DNA of 64,000 bases from Pedobacter sp. W3I1 (GTDB taxonomy: Bacteria > Bacteroidota > Bacteroidia > Sphingobacteriales > Sphingobacteriaceae): assembly GCF_030816015.1 (NCBI RefSeq), contig NZ_JAUSXN010000001.1, positions 1,550,001-1,614,000 of the forward strand, read 5' to 3'. The notes beneath the pieces were generated by a model. It ran no database searches and had not been told where the DNA came from. It saw nothing but the letters and a program-made list of their open reading frames with translations. A program made the position numbers and the translations under genes. Shown here piece after piece: positions 18,880-28,172 of this stretch; positions within the stretch are counted from its first letter, which is position 1, and every line of letters starts with the position of its first letter.

Positions 18880-19677
18880 ATGGATAATAAAAGACATTTT
18901 GCCCTTATTACAGGGGCAAGCAGCGGCATTGGTTATGAACTTGCGAAGCTTTTTGCAAAAGATAACTTTAACCTGATTATTGTGGGCAGGGATGAGGCAA
19001 AGCTGAAACGGGCTGCAGTTGCGCTTGAAGCGCAGGGAGTTGAAGTAATAACAATTACTGCCGATCTTTTTGAGCCAGATGCAGCTTTTGATCTATATGA
19101 ACAAATAAAAGCGCAAAACATACAGATAGATGTGCTGGTTAATGATGCGGGGCAAGGTGTTTACGGCAAATTTGTAGATACCGATCTTAATAAAGAACTC
19201 GATATTATCCAGCTTAACATTTCCTCTTTAGTAACCTTAACCAAGTTGTATGTACGCGAAATGGTAGCGCGGGGAAGCGGCAAGATATTAAATGTGGCTT
19301 CGGTTGCAGGAAAAGTGCCTGGGCCTTATCAGGCAGTTTACCATGGAACAAAAGCATTTGTGCACTCCTTTAGCGAAGCTGTCCGTGCCGAAATTAAAGA
19401 TACACCTGTTAACATAACCTCTTTATTGCCAGGCCCTACAGATACCGACTTTTTCAGAAAAGCTGATATGCTGGATTCCAAGGTGGTGCAAGAGGGTGAA
19501 CTGGCAGATCCAGCAGATGTAGCTAAAGATGGCTATGAAGCGATGATTGCAGGAAAGGATATGGTAATCTCTGGATTTAAGAACAAATTACAGGTAGCGA
19601 TGGGAAATATAACACCTGATAGCATACTGGCAGAACAGACTGGTAAGATGCAGGAGCCGGTTGATGATAAATCATAA
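18880..19677 (+). CDS. SDR family oxidoreductase
   Basis: A 265-residue classical short-chain dehydrogenase of the YqjQ/DltE-like type. The nucleotide motif is ALITGASSGIGYELAKLFA, followed by VLVNDAGQGVYG (with Asp where most have Asn), NVASVAG and the Y-x-x-x-K pair in YHGTKAF. The C-terminal part, with LLPGPTDTDFFRKA and a stretch MVISGFKNKLQVAMGN, fits enzymes that act on hydrophobic or ketone substrates, but the substrate is not known. It is the last gene of the probable SDR/small-protein/SDR unit and is followed by a repeat-rich spacer. Confidence 0.88.
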   Translation: MDNKRHFALITGASSGIGYELAKLFAKDNFNLIIVGRDEAKLKRAAVALEAQGVEVITITADLFEPDAAFDLYEQIKAQNIQIDVLVNDAGQGVYGKFVDTDLNKELDIIQLNISSLVTLTKLYVREMVARGSGKILNVASVAGKVPGPYQAVYHGTKAFVHSFSEAVRAEIKDTPVNITSLLPGPTDTDFFRKADMLDSKVVQEGELADPADVAKDGYEAMIAGKDMVISGFKNKLQVAMGNITPDSILAEQTGKMQEPVDDKS

Positions 19678-20613
19678 GCCTTGAGCCTTCTGATAATTTG
19701 GCTAAAAGCCAGGTAAATATTACCGAAAATACGACTTAAAAATAGTTCTGTAGATATTAAACGCATAGCCGTCACCCTGAATTCATTTCAGGGTCTATTC
19801 TGTGGGAAAGATGAGTTGTATCATAAAGGCGATTTCGCCTCAGATGATGTCATGTTGAGCTTCCCGAAGAATCCTATCGTGTGGACACATCTTTTTAAGA
19901 ATGGTTTGGGCATCATGCTAGCTGGCTTTAATAAACCACAGTCTTTACCGAAGAACGCCGTCAATCCCAAGGGCCGGGAGAATCAAAAAAACAGGAGTAG
20001 TTCATTACAATTGGCACGAACAAACCTGAAACGTAGTGGTTTTGTGTTCGTAAGCACTGAATTAAAGCTCAAAAAAGCATTGAACACAAAACAAAGTGCC
20101 GCTGTTTTTTTGATGTGCGTGAGATGGTGTAAAGGGCCCATTGTTGGATTGACCAAGCGCTTTGGGTACTTTGGCGCTCCAAAATGCGCCAGCATTCTTG
20201 AGCACAGCTAAAAACAACGTTGACTGCGAAAAACTACCATGCCACCGCGGCATAGAGCGGAAAAAATCAACATTTGTGTCTAAAAATTAGTTTTTTAGAA
20301 CCATGATCTTTTAATAGCAGGAAAGATGCTGAAATAAATTCAGCATGACGATCGCCTTAGAAAAAGAGATTACAAACACAAATCTAGGTTAACAAAGATG
20401 TGTCCACACGATAGGAAGAATCGGGACAAGTAATCGAAACACCTTAAAGTGTATTTAAAAGGCCCTTTGACTACGCTCAGGATGACAAATCTATATTTTA
20501 ATACAACCTCATGACGACCGCGACAGGGGAAAGCAGCTAAAAATTGATCATTAATCCAAACTTCCAGATAGCTAAAACACCAAAAAATCTAATTGCTGAC
20601 TTAAATTAAAAAA
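19678..20613. repeat. Repeat-rich spacer
   Basis: This 936-base spacer holds no convincing gene. At 19771 a GTCACCCTGAATTCATTTCA element and at 20322-20350 its usual other half (TGCTGAAATAAATTCAGCAT) are present but separated by about 500 bases. A further piece near 20462 (TTTGACTACGCTCAGGATGA) belongs to another common intergenic family. The middle is the inverted-repeat unit annotated separately. A 131-codon open frame at 19816-20211 crosses these repeats and is not accepted as a gene. Confidence 0.7.
19862..20426. repeat. 565-base unit bounded by near-perfect inverted repeats
   Basis: The left end (19862-19894) and right end (20394-20426) are inverted copies of each other: 23 identical bases (19872-19894 against 20394-20416, core CGTGTGGACACATC), then a four-base mismatch, then six more identical bases (TCCCGA). 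The interior carries no intact transposase. It could be a MITE-like or decayed insertion element, or two opposed copies of an intergenic repeat. Confidence 0.7.
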
Positions 20614-21105
20614 TCAGGCATTAGGTTTCAGTATTATTGAAATCTTTCCATCACGCTCCATGAAAATTTTATCTACTTTTTCTAAATTTTCTGAATGAAG
20701 AATAGTTCTTATCTGTTGCATAATTTCTGCTTTGGATATTAATGCCCGCTTGAGTTTCACTTCCCTAAAATTTCCGTTTTCATACAGCAGAATTTTTTCG
20801 CCTTCCGCAAGTTTTCCGAATGTTGGATGGATACTGATGAGCCAACTCAATATACGGTGGATGACTACAATAACCAGACAGGTAACTACTACGGGTATAA
20901 AAGGGGAGGCGCCTACGGCGGCACGGCTTAAGATTGCGCCAAGCAGTATCACAATAATATTGTCCACAGGACTTTTCATGCCAAAAGACCTGCGGCCAGA
21001 AATCCTGATCAAAAGATAAGCTACTATAAAAACGAGTACGCCCCTTACTGCCATCTGCATTGCGGTTAAGTCGCTCTCCCGTCCGATCAGGTTATGAAAA
21101 TTCAT
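20614..21105 (-). CDS. DUF421 (YetF-like) membrane protein
   Basis: A 163-residue member of the DUF421/YetF family. Three membrane helices lie in the first 90 residues (AVRGVLVFIVAYLLIRISGRRSFGMKS; NIIVILLGAILSRAAVG; FIPVVVTCLVIVVIHRILSWL). The conserved R-I-S-G-R-R-S-F-G loop follows the first helix, and a cytoplasmic domain holds LLYENGNFREVKLKRALISKAEIMQQIR. Family members are stress- or sporulation-linked in Bacillus; their molecular role is not settled. It lies 19 bases downstream of the Tat-tagged SDR on the same strand, suggesting co-transcription. Confidence 0.88.
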   Translation of the reverse strand: MNFHNLIGRESDLTAMQMAVRGVLVFIVAYLLIRISGRRSFGMKSPVDNIIVILLGAILSRAAVGASPFIPVVVTCLVIVVIHRILSWLISIHPTFGKLAEGEKILLYENGNFREVKLKRALISKAEIMQQIRTILHSENLEKVDKIFMERDGKISIILKPNA

Positions 21106-21124
21106 ATCGCCTCTGCATCAATAG

Positions 21125-22132
21125 TTATGGTTGCCCGTTTCCACCAGCAGCACCGTATATCTGTCCGGTAGAAAAACTCGCATCATTTGCAGCAAGCTGA
21201 ACATAAATCGATGCCAGTTCTGCAGGTTGGCCAGGTCTGCCCAATGCTGTGTCTTTACCGAATTCTTTAAGTTTCTCTGGGGTTGATCCACCTCCCATTT
21301 GTAATGGGGTCCAGATAGGGCCGGGTGCAACGCCATTTACCCGAATGCCTTTGGGACCAAGTTGTTTAGCCAGCGATTTTACAAAATTTGTGGTTGCGGC
21401 TTTCGTTTGTGCATAATCATAAAGATCAGGAGAAGGATCAGTTGCTTGTACCGAGGTGGTTCCGATAATAGACGATCCGGGTTTTAAATGTGGCAAGGCC
21501 GCTTTAATAATCCAGAACGGGGCATATATGTTTGTTTTTATGGTCCAGTCAAACTGATCGCTGGTTAAATCAGCAAGTGATGGCGTACTCTGTTGTCTTG
21601 CCGCATTACTCACCAGGATATCGAGGCCACCCAACTGGCTTACAGCAGTATCTACCAGTTTTTTGCAAAAGGCTTCATCTCTGATATCGCCAGGAATTGC
21701 GACAGCTTTTCGGCCAGCTTTTTTTATCAATTCAATTACTTCTTTAGCATCTGGTTCTTCCTGTGGAAGATAGCCGATGGCAACATCTGCGCCTTCCCTG
21801 GCATAGGCGATGGCTGCGGCTCTCCCCATGCCGGAATCACCACCCGTTATGAGTGCCTTTCTGCCCGCCAGTCTTCCCGAACCTTTATAACTGGTTTCGC
21901 CGTGATCGGGCCTTGGCACCATTTTACTGGCTAATGCCGGCCAAGGCTGATTCTGGTGGTTAAAAGGCGGTCGTGGATACTTAGTTGTAGGATCTTCAAG
22001 CGCAGCGAGGGGCCAATCATTGTTTTGGCTTAATGTTGCTGCAGTTAAAGTAGGTGAAATGGCTATGCCAGCCAGTCCGATTCCGAGACCTCCAATTGCC
22101 TCGCGTCGTGTAACATTTTTTTTCCTGTCCAT
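21125..22132 (-). CDS. SDR family oxidoreductase with Tat signal
   Basis: A 335-residue paralog of the SDR at 17692 with an added N-terminal signal. Residues 1-35 read MDRKKNVTRREAIGG, then a hydrophobic GLGIGLAGIAISPTLTAA stretch, which fits a twin-arginine (Tat) signal. The SDR part has TGGDSGMGRAAAIAYA, LDILVSNAA, Ser in IIGTTSVQA and Y-x-x-x-K in YDYAQTKAA. Export of an NAD(P)-binding enzyme is odd because the cofactor is cytoplasmic; it may be exported with bound cofactor, as glucose-fructose oxidoreductase is. DUF421 follows after 19 bases. Confidence 0.88.
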   Translation of the reverse strand: MDRKKNVTRREAIGGLGIGLAGIAISPTLTAATLSQNNDWPLAALEDPTTKYPRPPFNHQNQPWPALASKMVPRPDHGETSYKGSGRLAGRKALITGGDSGMGRAAAIAYAREGADVAIGYLPQEEPDAKEVIELIKKAGRKAVAIPGDIRDEAFCKKLVDTAVSQLGGLDILVSNAARQQSTPSLADLTSDQFDWTIKTNIYAPFWIIKAALPHLKPGSSIIGTTSVQATDPSPDLYDYAQTKAATTNFVKSLAKQLGPKGIRVNGVAPGPIWTPLQMGGGSTPEKLKEFGKDTALGRPGQPAELASIYVQLAANDASFSTGQIYGAAGGNGQP

Positions 22133-22267
22133 AATGATGTCTTTAATAGGTATAGATATAACCAGATCAGGTTTTAGATGGTTTGGTTTTTTTGAACTTT
22201 AACGAATGAGTATGCCGTTTCCAAAACTTTTGGCCTGTTTTTTTTGTTTTTTTTCAAAAGAACTTCA

Positions 22268-24127
22268 ATGGAAAAAGATATACGAAAGAGAAATATTGGG
22301 TTAAATTTTAATGAAGACGGGGAAGCTGAAATCAGGCTTTGGGCACCGCTGGCAGCGCAGGTTTTTATTTTAACAGGAGATCGCGAACTGACTTTAGAGC
22401 TGCTAAAGGAGGATTATGGTTATTGGGTTTTGCAAACAGACCAGATCAAAGCACTTGATAAATATAGTTTTAAAATCAATCCTTTAACAGGTGAAGAAAC
22501 GCTCGATCGGGCAGATCCAGCTTCTTTATTTCAGGAAGCAGGACCTCATGGGCGCTCTACAGCATTTGATGTAAACGCTTTTCCCTGGACGGATGCTGAT
22601 TGGAAAGGGGTAGGCCTAAACGATCTCATTATCTATGAGCTCCACACCGGAACCTTTACGCCAAATGGAGATTTTGCAGCCATAGAAACTAAACTCGATT
22701 ATCTTGTTGAGCTTGGCATTACAGCCATAGAAATTATGCCGGTTGCACAATTTTCGGGCAACAGAAACTGGGGCTATGATGGCGTATTTCCCTTTGCAGT
22801 GCAAAATACTTATGGCGGACCATTGGCCTTACAACATTTGGTTAATGTCTGCCATGCTAAAGGTTTAGCAGTAATTTTAGACGTCGTTTATAACCATGTA
22901 GGGCCCGAAGGTAATTATTTTGCCGATTTTGGGAAATATTTTACCGATAAATACCATACCCCATGGGGAGAGGCCATTAATTTTGATGATGCAGGTTGTG
23001 ATGCCGTGCGCGATTTCTTTATCCAAAATGCCTTAATGTGGTTCAGGGATTTTCATATCGACGCCCTTAGGTTGGATGCGGTACATGCAATTAAAGATTT
23101 TAGTCCTGTTCATATTCTGGCGGAGATTAAAACGCATACCGAAAAACTTTCTCAATTTACCGGCAGGGCATACCAATTGATTGTTGAACTTGATTTAAAT
23201 GACGACCGTTATATCAGGTCTCAAAGCAAATATGGTTATGGAATGGATGCCCAGTGGGTCGATGAATTTCATCATGCACTTAGGGTTTGTACAGGGCAAA
23301 CAAAAGAGGGATATTATTCAGATTTTAATGGCGTAGCAGATCTGGCCAAATCTTATCAGGATGCTTATGTCTACACCGGACAGTATTCCGCACATCGGCA
23401 GAAAAAGTTTGGAGTGCCTGTACAAGATGTTTCAGGTGCTAAATTTGTTGTTTTTTCACAAAACCACGATCAGGTGGGTAACCGTATGCTGGGCGAAAGA
23501 AGCAGTACCCTGGTTAGTTTTGAAATGTTAAAGGTAATGGCTGCAGCAGTTTTTTGCAGTCCGTTTTTACCCTTAATATTTATGGGAGAAGAATGGGCAG
23601 AAACCAATCCTTTCCAGTTTTTTGTAAGCCATAGCGATGAGGAACTTGTAGAAGCGGTAAGGAAAGGAAGGAAGGCAGAATTTGCTGCTTTCCATAATAA
23701 TGGAGATACACCCGACCCCCAGGATGAATCTACTTTTAAACGGTCTAAGCTCGACTGGGAAAAAACCGGTGAATCGAAGCACGAAATCATGCTCAGTTAT
23801 TATAAAACTTTAATTGCATTGCGGAAACAACATCCCGTGCTCGCTAACCTGGATCGAAAAAATGTGCATGCGGAAGCCTTTTCTGAAAAAAAATGCCTTG
23901 TATTAAAACGCTGGAGAGGCAGCGACGAAATCATTGTTTTGTTCAATTTTTCTACGCAAATGCAGATGTTATCTATTGATCAGGCATTTCAACATGCGTC
24001 GGTGCTGTTAGATTCTGCTTTGATAAAATGGAACGGCCCAAACTTACAATCAAACACTATATCTGCTGAAAGCCAGATTACTTTATTTCCCGAATCAACT
24101 CTTATTCTTTTTAAAACAAATGTATAA
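22268..24127 (+). CDS. treZ: Malto-oligosyltrehalose trehalohydrolase TreZ
   Basis: This GH13 enzyme releases trehalose from maltooligosyl-trehalose. The protein of 619 residues has an N-terminal E-set/CBM48-like module (AEIRLWAPLAAQVFILTGD). The GH13 motifs follow: DVVYNHVGPEGNYF, DALRLDAVHAI with the nucleophile Asp, IVELDLND with the acid/base Glu, and FSQNHDQVGNR. The ATG at 22268 is preferred over an earlier start because MEKDIRKRN is followed directly by the conserved module. Its stop overlaps the treY-malQ start by eight bases, so the two are translationally coupled. It is divergent from the Tat-SDR gene. Confidence 0.95.
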   Translation: MEKDIRKRNIGLNFNEDGEAEIRLWAPLAAQVFILTGDRELTLELLKEDYGYWVLQTDQIKALDKYSFKINPLTGEETLDRADPASLFQEAGPHGRSTAFDVNAFPWTDADWKGVGLNDLIIYELHTGTFTPNGDFAAIETKLDYLVELGITAIEIMPVAQFSGNRNWGYDGVFPFAVQNTYGGPLALQHLVNVCHAKGLAVILDVVYNHVGPEGNYFADFGKYFTDKYHTPWGEAINFDDAGCDAVRDFFIQNALMWFRDFHIDALRLDAVHAIKDFSPVHILAEIKTHTEKLSQFTGRAYQLIVELDLNDDRYIRSQSKYGYGMDAQWVDEFHHALRVCTGQTKEGYYSDFNGVADLAKSYQDAYVYTGQYSAHRQKKFGVPVQDVSGAKFVVFSQNHDQVGNRMLGERSSTLVSFEMLKVMAAAVFCSPFLPLIFMGEEWAETNPFQFFVSHSDEELVEAVRKGRKAEFAAFHNNGDTPDPQDESTFKRSKLDWEKTGESKHEIMLSYYKTLIALRKQHPVLANLDRKNVHAEAFSEKKCLVLKRWRGSDEIIVLFNFSTQMQMLSIDQAFQHASVLLDSALIKWNGPNLQSNTISAESQITLFPESTLILFKTNV

Positions 24128-27100
24128 ACCAACTTCCACCTATCGGATCCAGTTTCATAAAAATTTTAACCTTAAATCGCTGGATCATATCATTCCTTAC
24201 CTAATAGAACTGGGGATTGGTACCTTATACGCTTCGCCGATTTTTGAGGCTGTGTCCGGGAGTACACACGGTTATGATGTGGTCAATCCCCTGAAGATCA
24301 ATCCCGAGATCGGCACCGAAGCAGAATTGCTAAAGGTTTCTAAAAAGTTAAAAGCCGCTGGCATCAACTGGCTTCAGGATATCGTTCCAAACCATATGGC
24401 CTTCCATCCAGATAATACCTGGTTAATGGATGTACTACAAAAAGGAAAGGCCTCTGATTTTGCCCGTTTTTTTGACATTGATCTGCAAAAAGGCGATGGA
24501 CGTTTGATGGTCCCTTTTTTAGGTGAGGGTCTTGAAGAAGCGATTGCCGAGCAGAAATTAAAGTTACTGGCGATTAAAGGCAAATACTACTTGAGTTACG
24601 GCGGTTCCAATTGGCCGGTTAATGCAGAAACCGCGAGTATGCTTTCGACACAGAACCTAAAAGAAATAAATAGCGATCCTACTGCTTTAACCAGGATTGT
24701 GCAAAATCAGCATTACCGCTTGTGCAACTGGCAGGAAACCGATTATAACATTAACTATCGCAGATTTTTTACCGTTAACGGCCTTATCTGCCTGAACATG
24801 CAGCATCAGGAAACCTTCGATCTTTATCACCGCTACATTTTTGAATTGCTTAATAAAGGCGTTTTCCAGGGCTTGCGAATCGATCATGTTGATGGCCTTT
24901 ACGATCCTAAAGAATATTTACAACAGCTTCGAAAAGCGGTGGGCAAAGACATTTATATCGTTGTAGAAAAAATTCTTGAAAACGGTGAGGAGTTGCCCAA
25001 AAACTGGAAAGTGCAGGGCAGTACCGGTTACGATTTTTTGGCAATGGTAAACAATCTTTTTACCAACCAAGCGGCAGAAAAGCCTTTTAATAAGCTTTAT
25101 CAGGAAGTAACAGGCAAAAAACTCGATCCAGCCAAGCTGATTTACGAAAAGAAAAGCAATATCTTGTTTGAACACATGCAGGGCGAACTGGATAATTTAT
25201 TCGAACTGTTTTTGGCGCTTAAACTGGCTGATTTTTCTAACATTAACCAGGCCGATCTTAAAATGGCACTTGCCGAAATGCTCATTGCCATGCCAGTATA
25301 CCGGTATTACAACTATCGTTTTCCGCTCGCAGAGGTTGAAGCGCTGAATATTCAAAATCTGCTTACACCCATTCTCCATGATAAAAAGCTGGCTAAAGCA
25401 GGAGAATTGTTGAATGAAATCTTTTTGGAAATCCCAAAAAAGGCAAATATTGCTTACAACAAAAAGCTGAGTAATTTTTTTCAGCGCTGTATGCAATTTA
25501 CAGGGCCGCTAATGGCTAAAGGGGTAGAAGATACTGTCATGTTTACCTATAACCGCTTCATAGGCCATACAGAGGTAGGTGATGCGCCAGATGCTTTTGG
25601 AATGGCCTTGCATGAGTTTCACAATGAAATGTATCAACGCCAACAAAACTGGCCATTCAGTATAAACGGAAGCTCCACCCACGACACCAAAAAAGGAGAA
25701 GATGTGAGGGCAAGATTAAGCGTACTTAGCGATCTTCCGGAGGAGTGGTCTCAATTGGTGCAGCAGCTAAAAAAAACTTTCATAGCATTACAAAAACAAA
25801 GTGCATCTTTTAAACTATTACATGATAATGATGTTTATTTGCTCCTGCAGACCATTATTGGCGTTTTGCCCTTTCAGGAAGAAGATGGTCATGGAATCGA
25901 AAACCGTTTGGCACAGTTTATTGTAAAAGCGTTGAGGGAATCGAAAAAGCGATCAGACTGGGCAAATCCTGATGAAGATTATGAGGATAAATTCACTGAA
26001 TTTTCGCAGACTATTTTAGCTGAAAAACAGGAGAGTTATAGCTTAATCAGAAATTTTTTAAAGCGAATCTCTGATTTTGCAGTCATCAATAGTTTAGGCC
26101 AGCTTACCCTGAAATTCACCTGTCCGGGCATTCCCGATATTTACCAGGGAACGGAATTGTGGGATTTAAGTCTAGTTGATCCCGATAACAGAAGGCCGGT
26201 TGATTATGACGAAAGGGCTGATCTGATCGCAGCATTTGATGTGCCTATTGATTTTAAAAGGCTCTGGGAAGAAAGATTTTCGGGAAAGATAAAAATGTGG
26301 CTCACTAAAACTCTATTAAAGATCAGAAAATCTGAGTCTGAAGTTTTTGAGCGTGGTGCGTACATTCCTCTGCAGGTACAGGGTAAGTATAGCCAACATA
26401 TTTGTGCTTTTGCAAGGCAATATAAACAGCAATGGCTAATCACGGTGGTTCCTTTGGGTTTCGCTAAATGCTGTAAAAATCAAAATGTAGCGGCCGATAA
26501 TTTTAATTGGGAAGATACCGAAGTGTTGTTGCCAAATGAAGCACCACTGAGCTGGCAAAACCTGCTGACCGGAAAAAAGGAGTATAAAGACCCCTTATGC
26601 GAAGGAATCCTGATCAGCCAATTGTTTAATCAGATTCAGTTAGCAGTGATTAAGTTAATCCCTAAAAACAATACACGTTCTGCAGGCGTACTCATGCATA
26701 TCAGTGCTTTGCCATCCCGTTTTGGTATTGGCGACTTAGGCCCTGGTGCATATAAATTTGTAGATTTTCTTGCTGCATCCCGGCAGCGGTACTGGCAGGT
26801 TTTACCGCTTAATCCCACCAAAAAAGAGAATGGATATTCGCCTTATTCCAGCAGTTCTGCAATGGCCGGAAATATGATGCTAGTTAGTCCTGAAAGCTTA
26901 TTTAACGAAGGGCTGCTGAGCGAAAGCGATCTTAATGCCTGTATGTTGCCCGAAACAGGACAGGTAGACTTTGGAAAAACAGAAGAAATGAAACAGCAGG
27001 TATTAAATAAAGCCTATCAGCTGTTTAAAAGCACAGACGATAAAAATCTGGTCAATGAATATAATTTGTTTTGCAAAACTGAACAAAGCTGGTTAGCTGA

Positions 27101-28172
27101 TTTTTCAGTTTATACCCGTATAAAGCAATGTTATCAAGGCAAAGCATGGTTTAACTGGCCAGAAAAATTTAAGTTAAAAGATCCCCAAACCATCATTGAT
27201 TTTGAAAAAAGCAATCAGGCCGAAATTGAAGAAATAAAATGGAATCAGTTTGTTTTTTATCGCCAGTGGTACAGGTTAAAAGAATATGCAAATACGAAAG
27301 GGATAGCCCTAATCGGCGATCTTCCATTTTACCTGGATTATGATTCAGTTGAAGTATGGGCGCAGCGCGAAAATTTTCTGCTGGATAAAAACGGAAACCG
27401 AACCGAGGTTGCTGCCGTTCCTCCTGATTATTTTAATGAAAAAGGACAACTCTGGGGCATGCCCATATATAACTGGGAAAAGATGAAAGCGGATGGTTTT
27501 AAATGGTGGGGAAACCGGTTGAAGAAAAGCCAACAAATCTATGACCTCATCCGTTTAGATCATTTTAGGGCCTTTTCTACTTATTGGCAGGTTGCTGCTG
27601 GTCATGACGATGCTGTTGAGGGTACATGGCAGATTGGTGCTGGCGCCACATTTTTTAAATCGATGAAGCGTAAATTGGGGAAACTTCCCTTTATTGCCGA
27701 AGATCTGGGTGAAATTACAGCGGACGTAGAGCAGTTGAGAAAACAGTTTCGATTGCCAGGGATGAAAGTCCTGCAGTTTGCTTTTGGCGAAGATTTGGCC
27801 GGATCGGTGCATATCCCACATCAATTCGACTCACCAAATTTTATTGTTTACACGGGAACGCATGATAACAATACAAGCCTGGGCTGGTTTAAAAATGAAA
27901 CAGATGCAAACCTTAAAAAGCGGCTTTCAAAGTATGTATGTGCTGAGGTTAATGAAAGTAACATCAATACCATCCTGATCAGACTTTGTTATGCTTCCAT
28001 TGCTAAAGTTGCAATTATCCCCATGCAGGATATTCTGCGCTTGGATGAAACTGCCCGAATGAATATACCCGGCAATGCAACAGGGAATTGGGCATGGAGG
28101 GCCAATAAAGAATTTATAGATGAGAAAACAATAAACTGGCTGAAAGCAGAAACCGAACTCTACGGGCGCTAA
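24120..28172 (+). CDS. TreY-MalQ fusion: maltooligosyltrehalose synthase / 4-alpha-glucanotransferase
   Basis: One 1350-residue frame holds two complete enzymes. Residues 1 to about 850 are TreY (GH13), which turns the reducing end of a maltodextrin into a trehalose unit: YRIQFHKNFNL, YASPIFEAVSGSTHGYD, LRIDHVDGLYDP and IVVEKILENGEELP, with FTCPGIPDIYQGTEL near 665. From about 853 a GH77 MalQ amylomaltase begins (GVLMHISALPSRFGIGDLGPG), with IRLDHFRAF (nucleophile), IAEDLGEI (acid/base) and YTGTHDNNTSLGW. No stop or frame change lies between. MalQ would extend short maltodextrins for reuse by TreY. Coupled to treZ by an eight-base overlap. Confidence 0.95.
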   Translation: MYKPTSTYRIQFHKNFNLKSLDHIIPYLIELGIGTLYASPIFEAVSGSTHGYDVVNPLKINPEIGTEAELLKVSKKLKAAGINWLQDIVPNHMAFHPDNTWLMDVLQKGKASDFARFFDIDLQKGDGRLMVPFLGEGLEEAIAEQKLKLLAIKGKYYLSYGGSNWPVNAETASMLSTQNLKEINSDPTALTRIVQNQHYRLCNWQETDYNINYRRFFTVNGLICLNMQHQETFDLYHRYIFELLNKGVFQGLRIDHVDGLYDPKEYLQQLRKAVGKDIYIVVEKILENGEELPKNWKVQGSTGYDFLAMVNNLFTNQAAEKPFNKLYQEVTGKKLDPAKLIYEKKSNILFEHMQGELDNLFELFLALKLADFSNINQADLKMALAEMLIAMPVYRYYNYRFPLAEVEALNIQNLLTPILHDKKLAKAGELLNEIFLEIPKKANIAYNKKLSNFFQRCMQFTGPLMAKGVEDTVMFTYNRFIGHTEVGDAPDAFGMALHEFHNEMYQRQQNWPFSINGSSTHDTKKGEDVRARLSVLSDLPEEWSQLVQQLKKTFIALQKQSASFKLLHDNDVYLLLQTIIGVLPFQEEDGHGIENRLAQFIVKALRESKKRSDWANPDEDYEDKFTEFSQTILAEKQESYSLIRNFLKRISDFAVINSLGQLTLKFTCPGIPDIYQGTELWDLSLVDPDNRRPVDYDERADLIAAFDVPIDFKRLWEERFSGKIKMWLTKTLLKIRKSESEVFERGAYIPLQVQGKYSQHICAFARQYKQQWLITVVPLGFAKCCKNQNVAADNFNWEDTEVLLPNEAPLSWQNLLTGKKEYKDPLCEGILISQLFNQIQLAVIKLIPKNNTRSAGVLMHISALPSRFGIGDLGPGAYKFVDFLAASRQRYWQVLPLNPTKKENGYSPYSSSSAMAGNMMLVSPESLFNEGLLSESDLNACMLPETGQVDFGKTEEMKQQVLNKAYQLFKSTDDKNLVNEYNLFCKTEQSWLADFSVYTRIKQCYQGKAWFNWPEKFKLKDPQTIIDFEKSNQAEIEEIKWNQFVFYRQWYRLKEYANTKGIALIGDLPFYLDYDSVEVWAQRENFLLDKNGNRTEVAAVPPDYFNEKGQLWGMPIYNWEKMKADGFKWWGNRLKKSQQIYDLIRLDHFRAFSTYWQVAAGHDDAVEGTWQIGAGATFFKSMKRKLGKLPFIAEDLGEITADVEQLRKQFRLPGMKVLQFAFGEDLAGSVHIPHQFDSPNFIVYTGTHDNNTSLGWFKNETDANLKKRLSKYVCAEVNESNINTILIRLCYASIAKVAIIPMQDILRLDETARMNIPGNATGNWAWRANKEFIDEKTINWLKAETELYGR

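Noticed and set aside
19816-20211. 131-codon open frame on the plus strand
   Set aside because: It crosses the left inverted end and common intergenic repeats, reads as low-quality sequence, and overlaps competing minus-strand frames; more likely chance in a repeat island.
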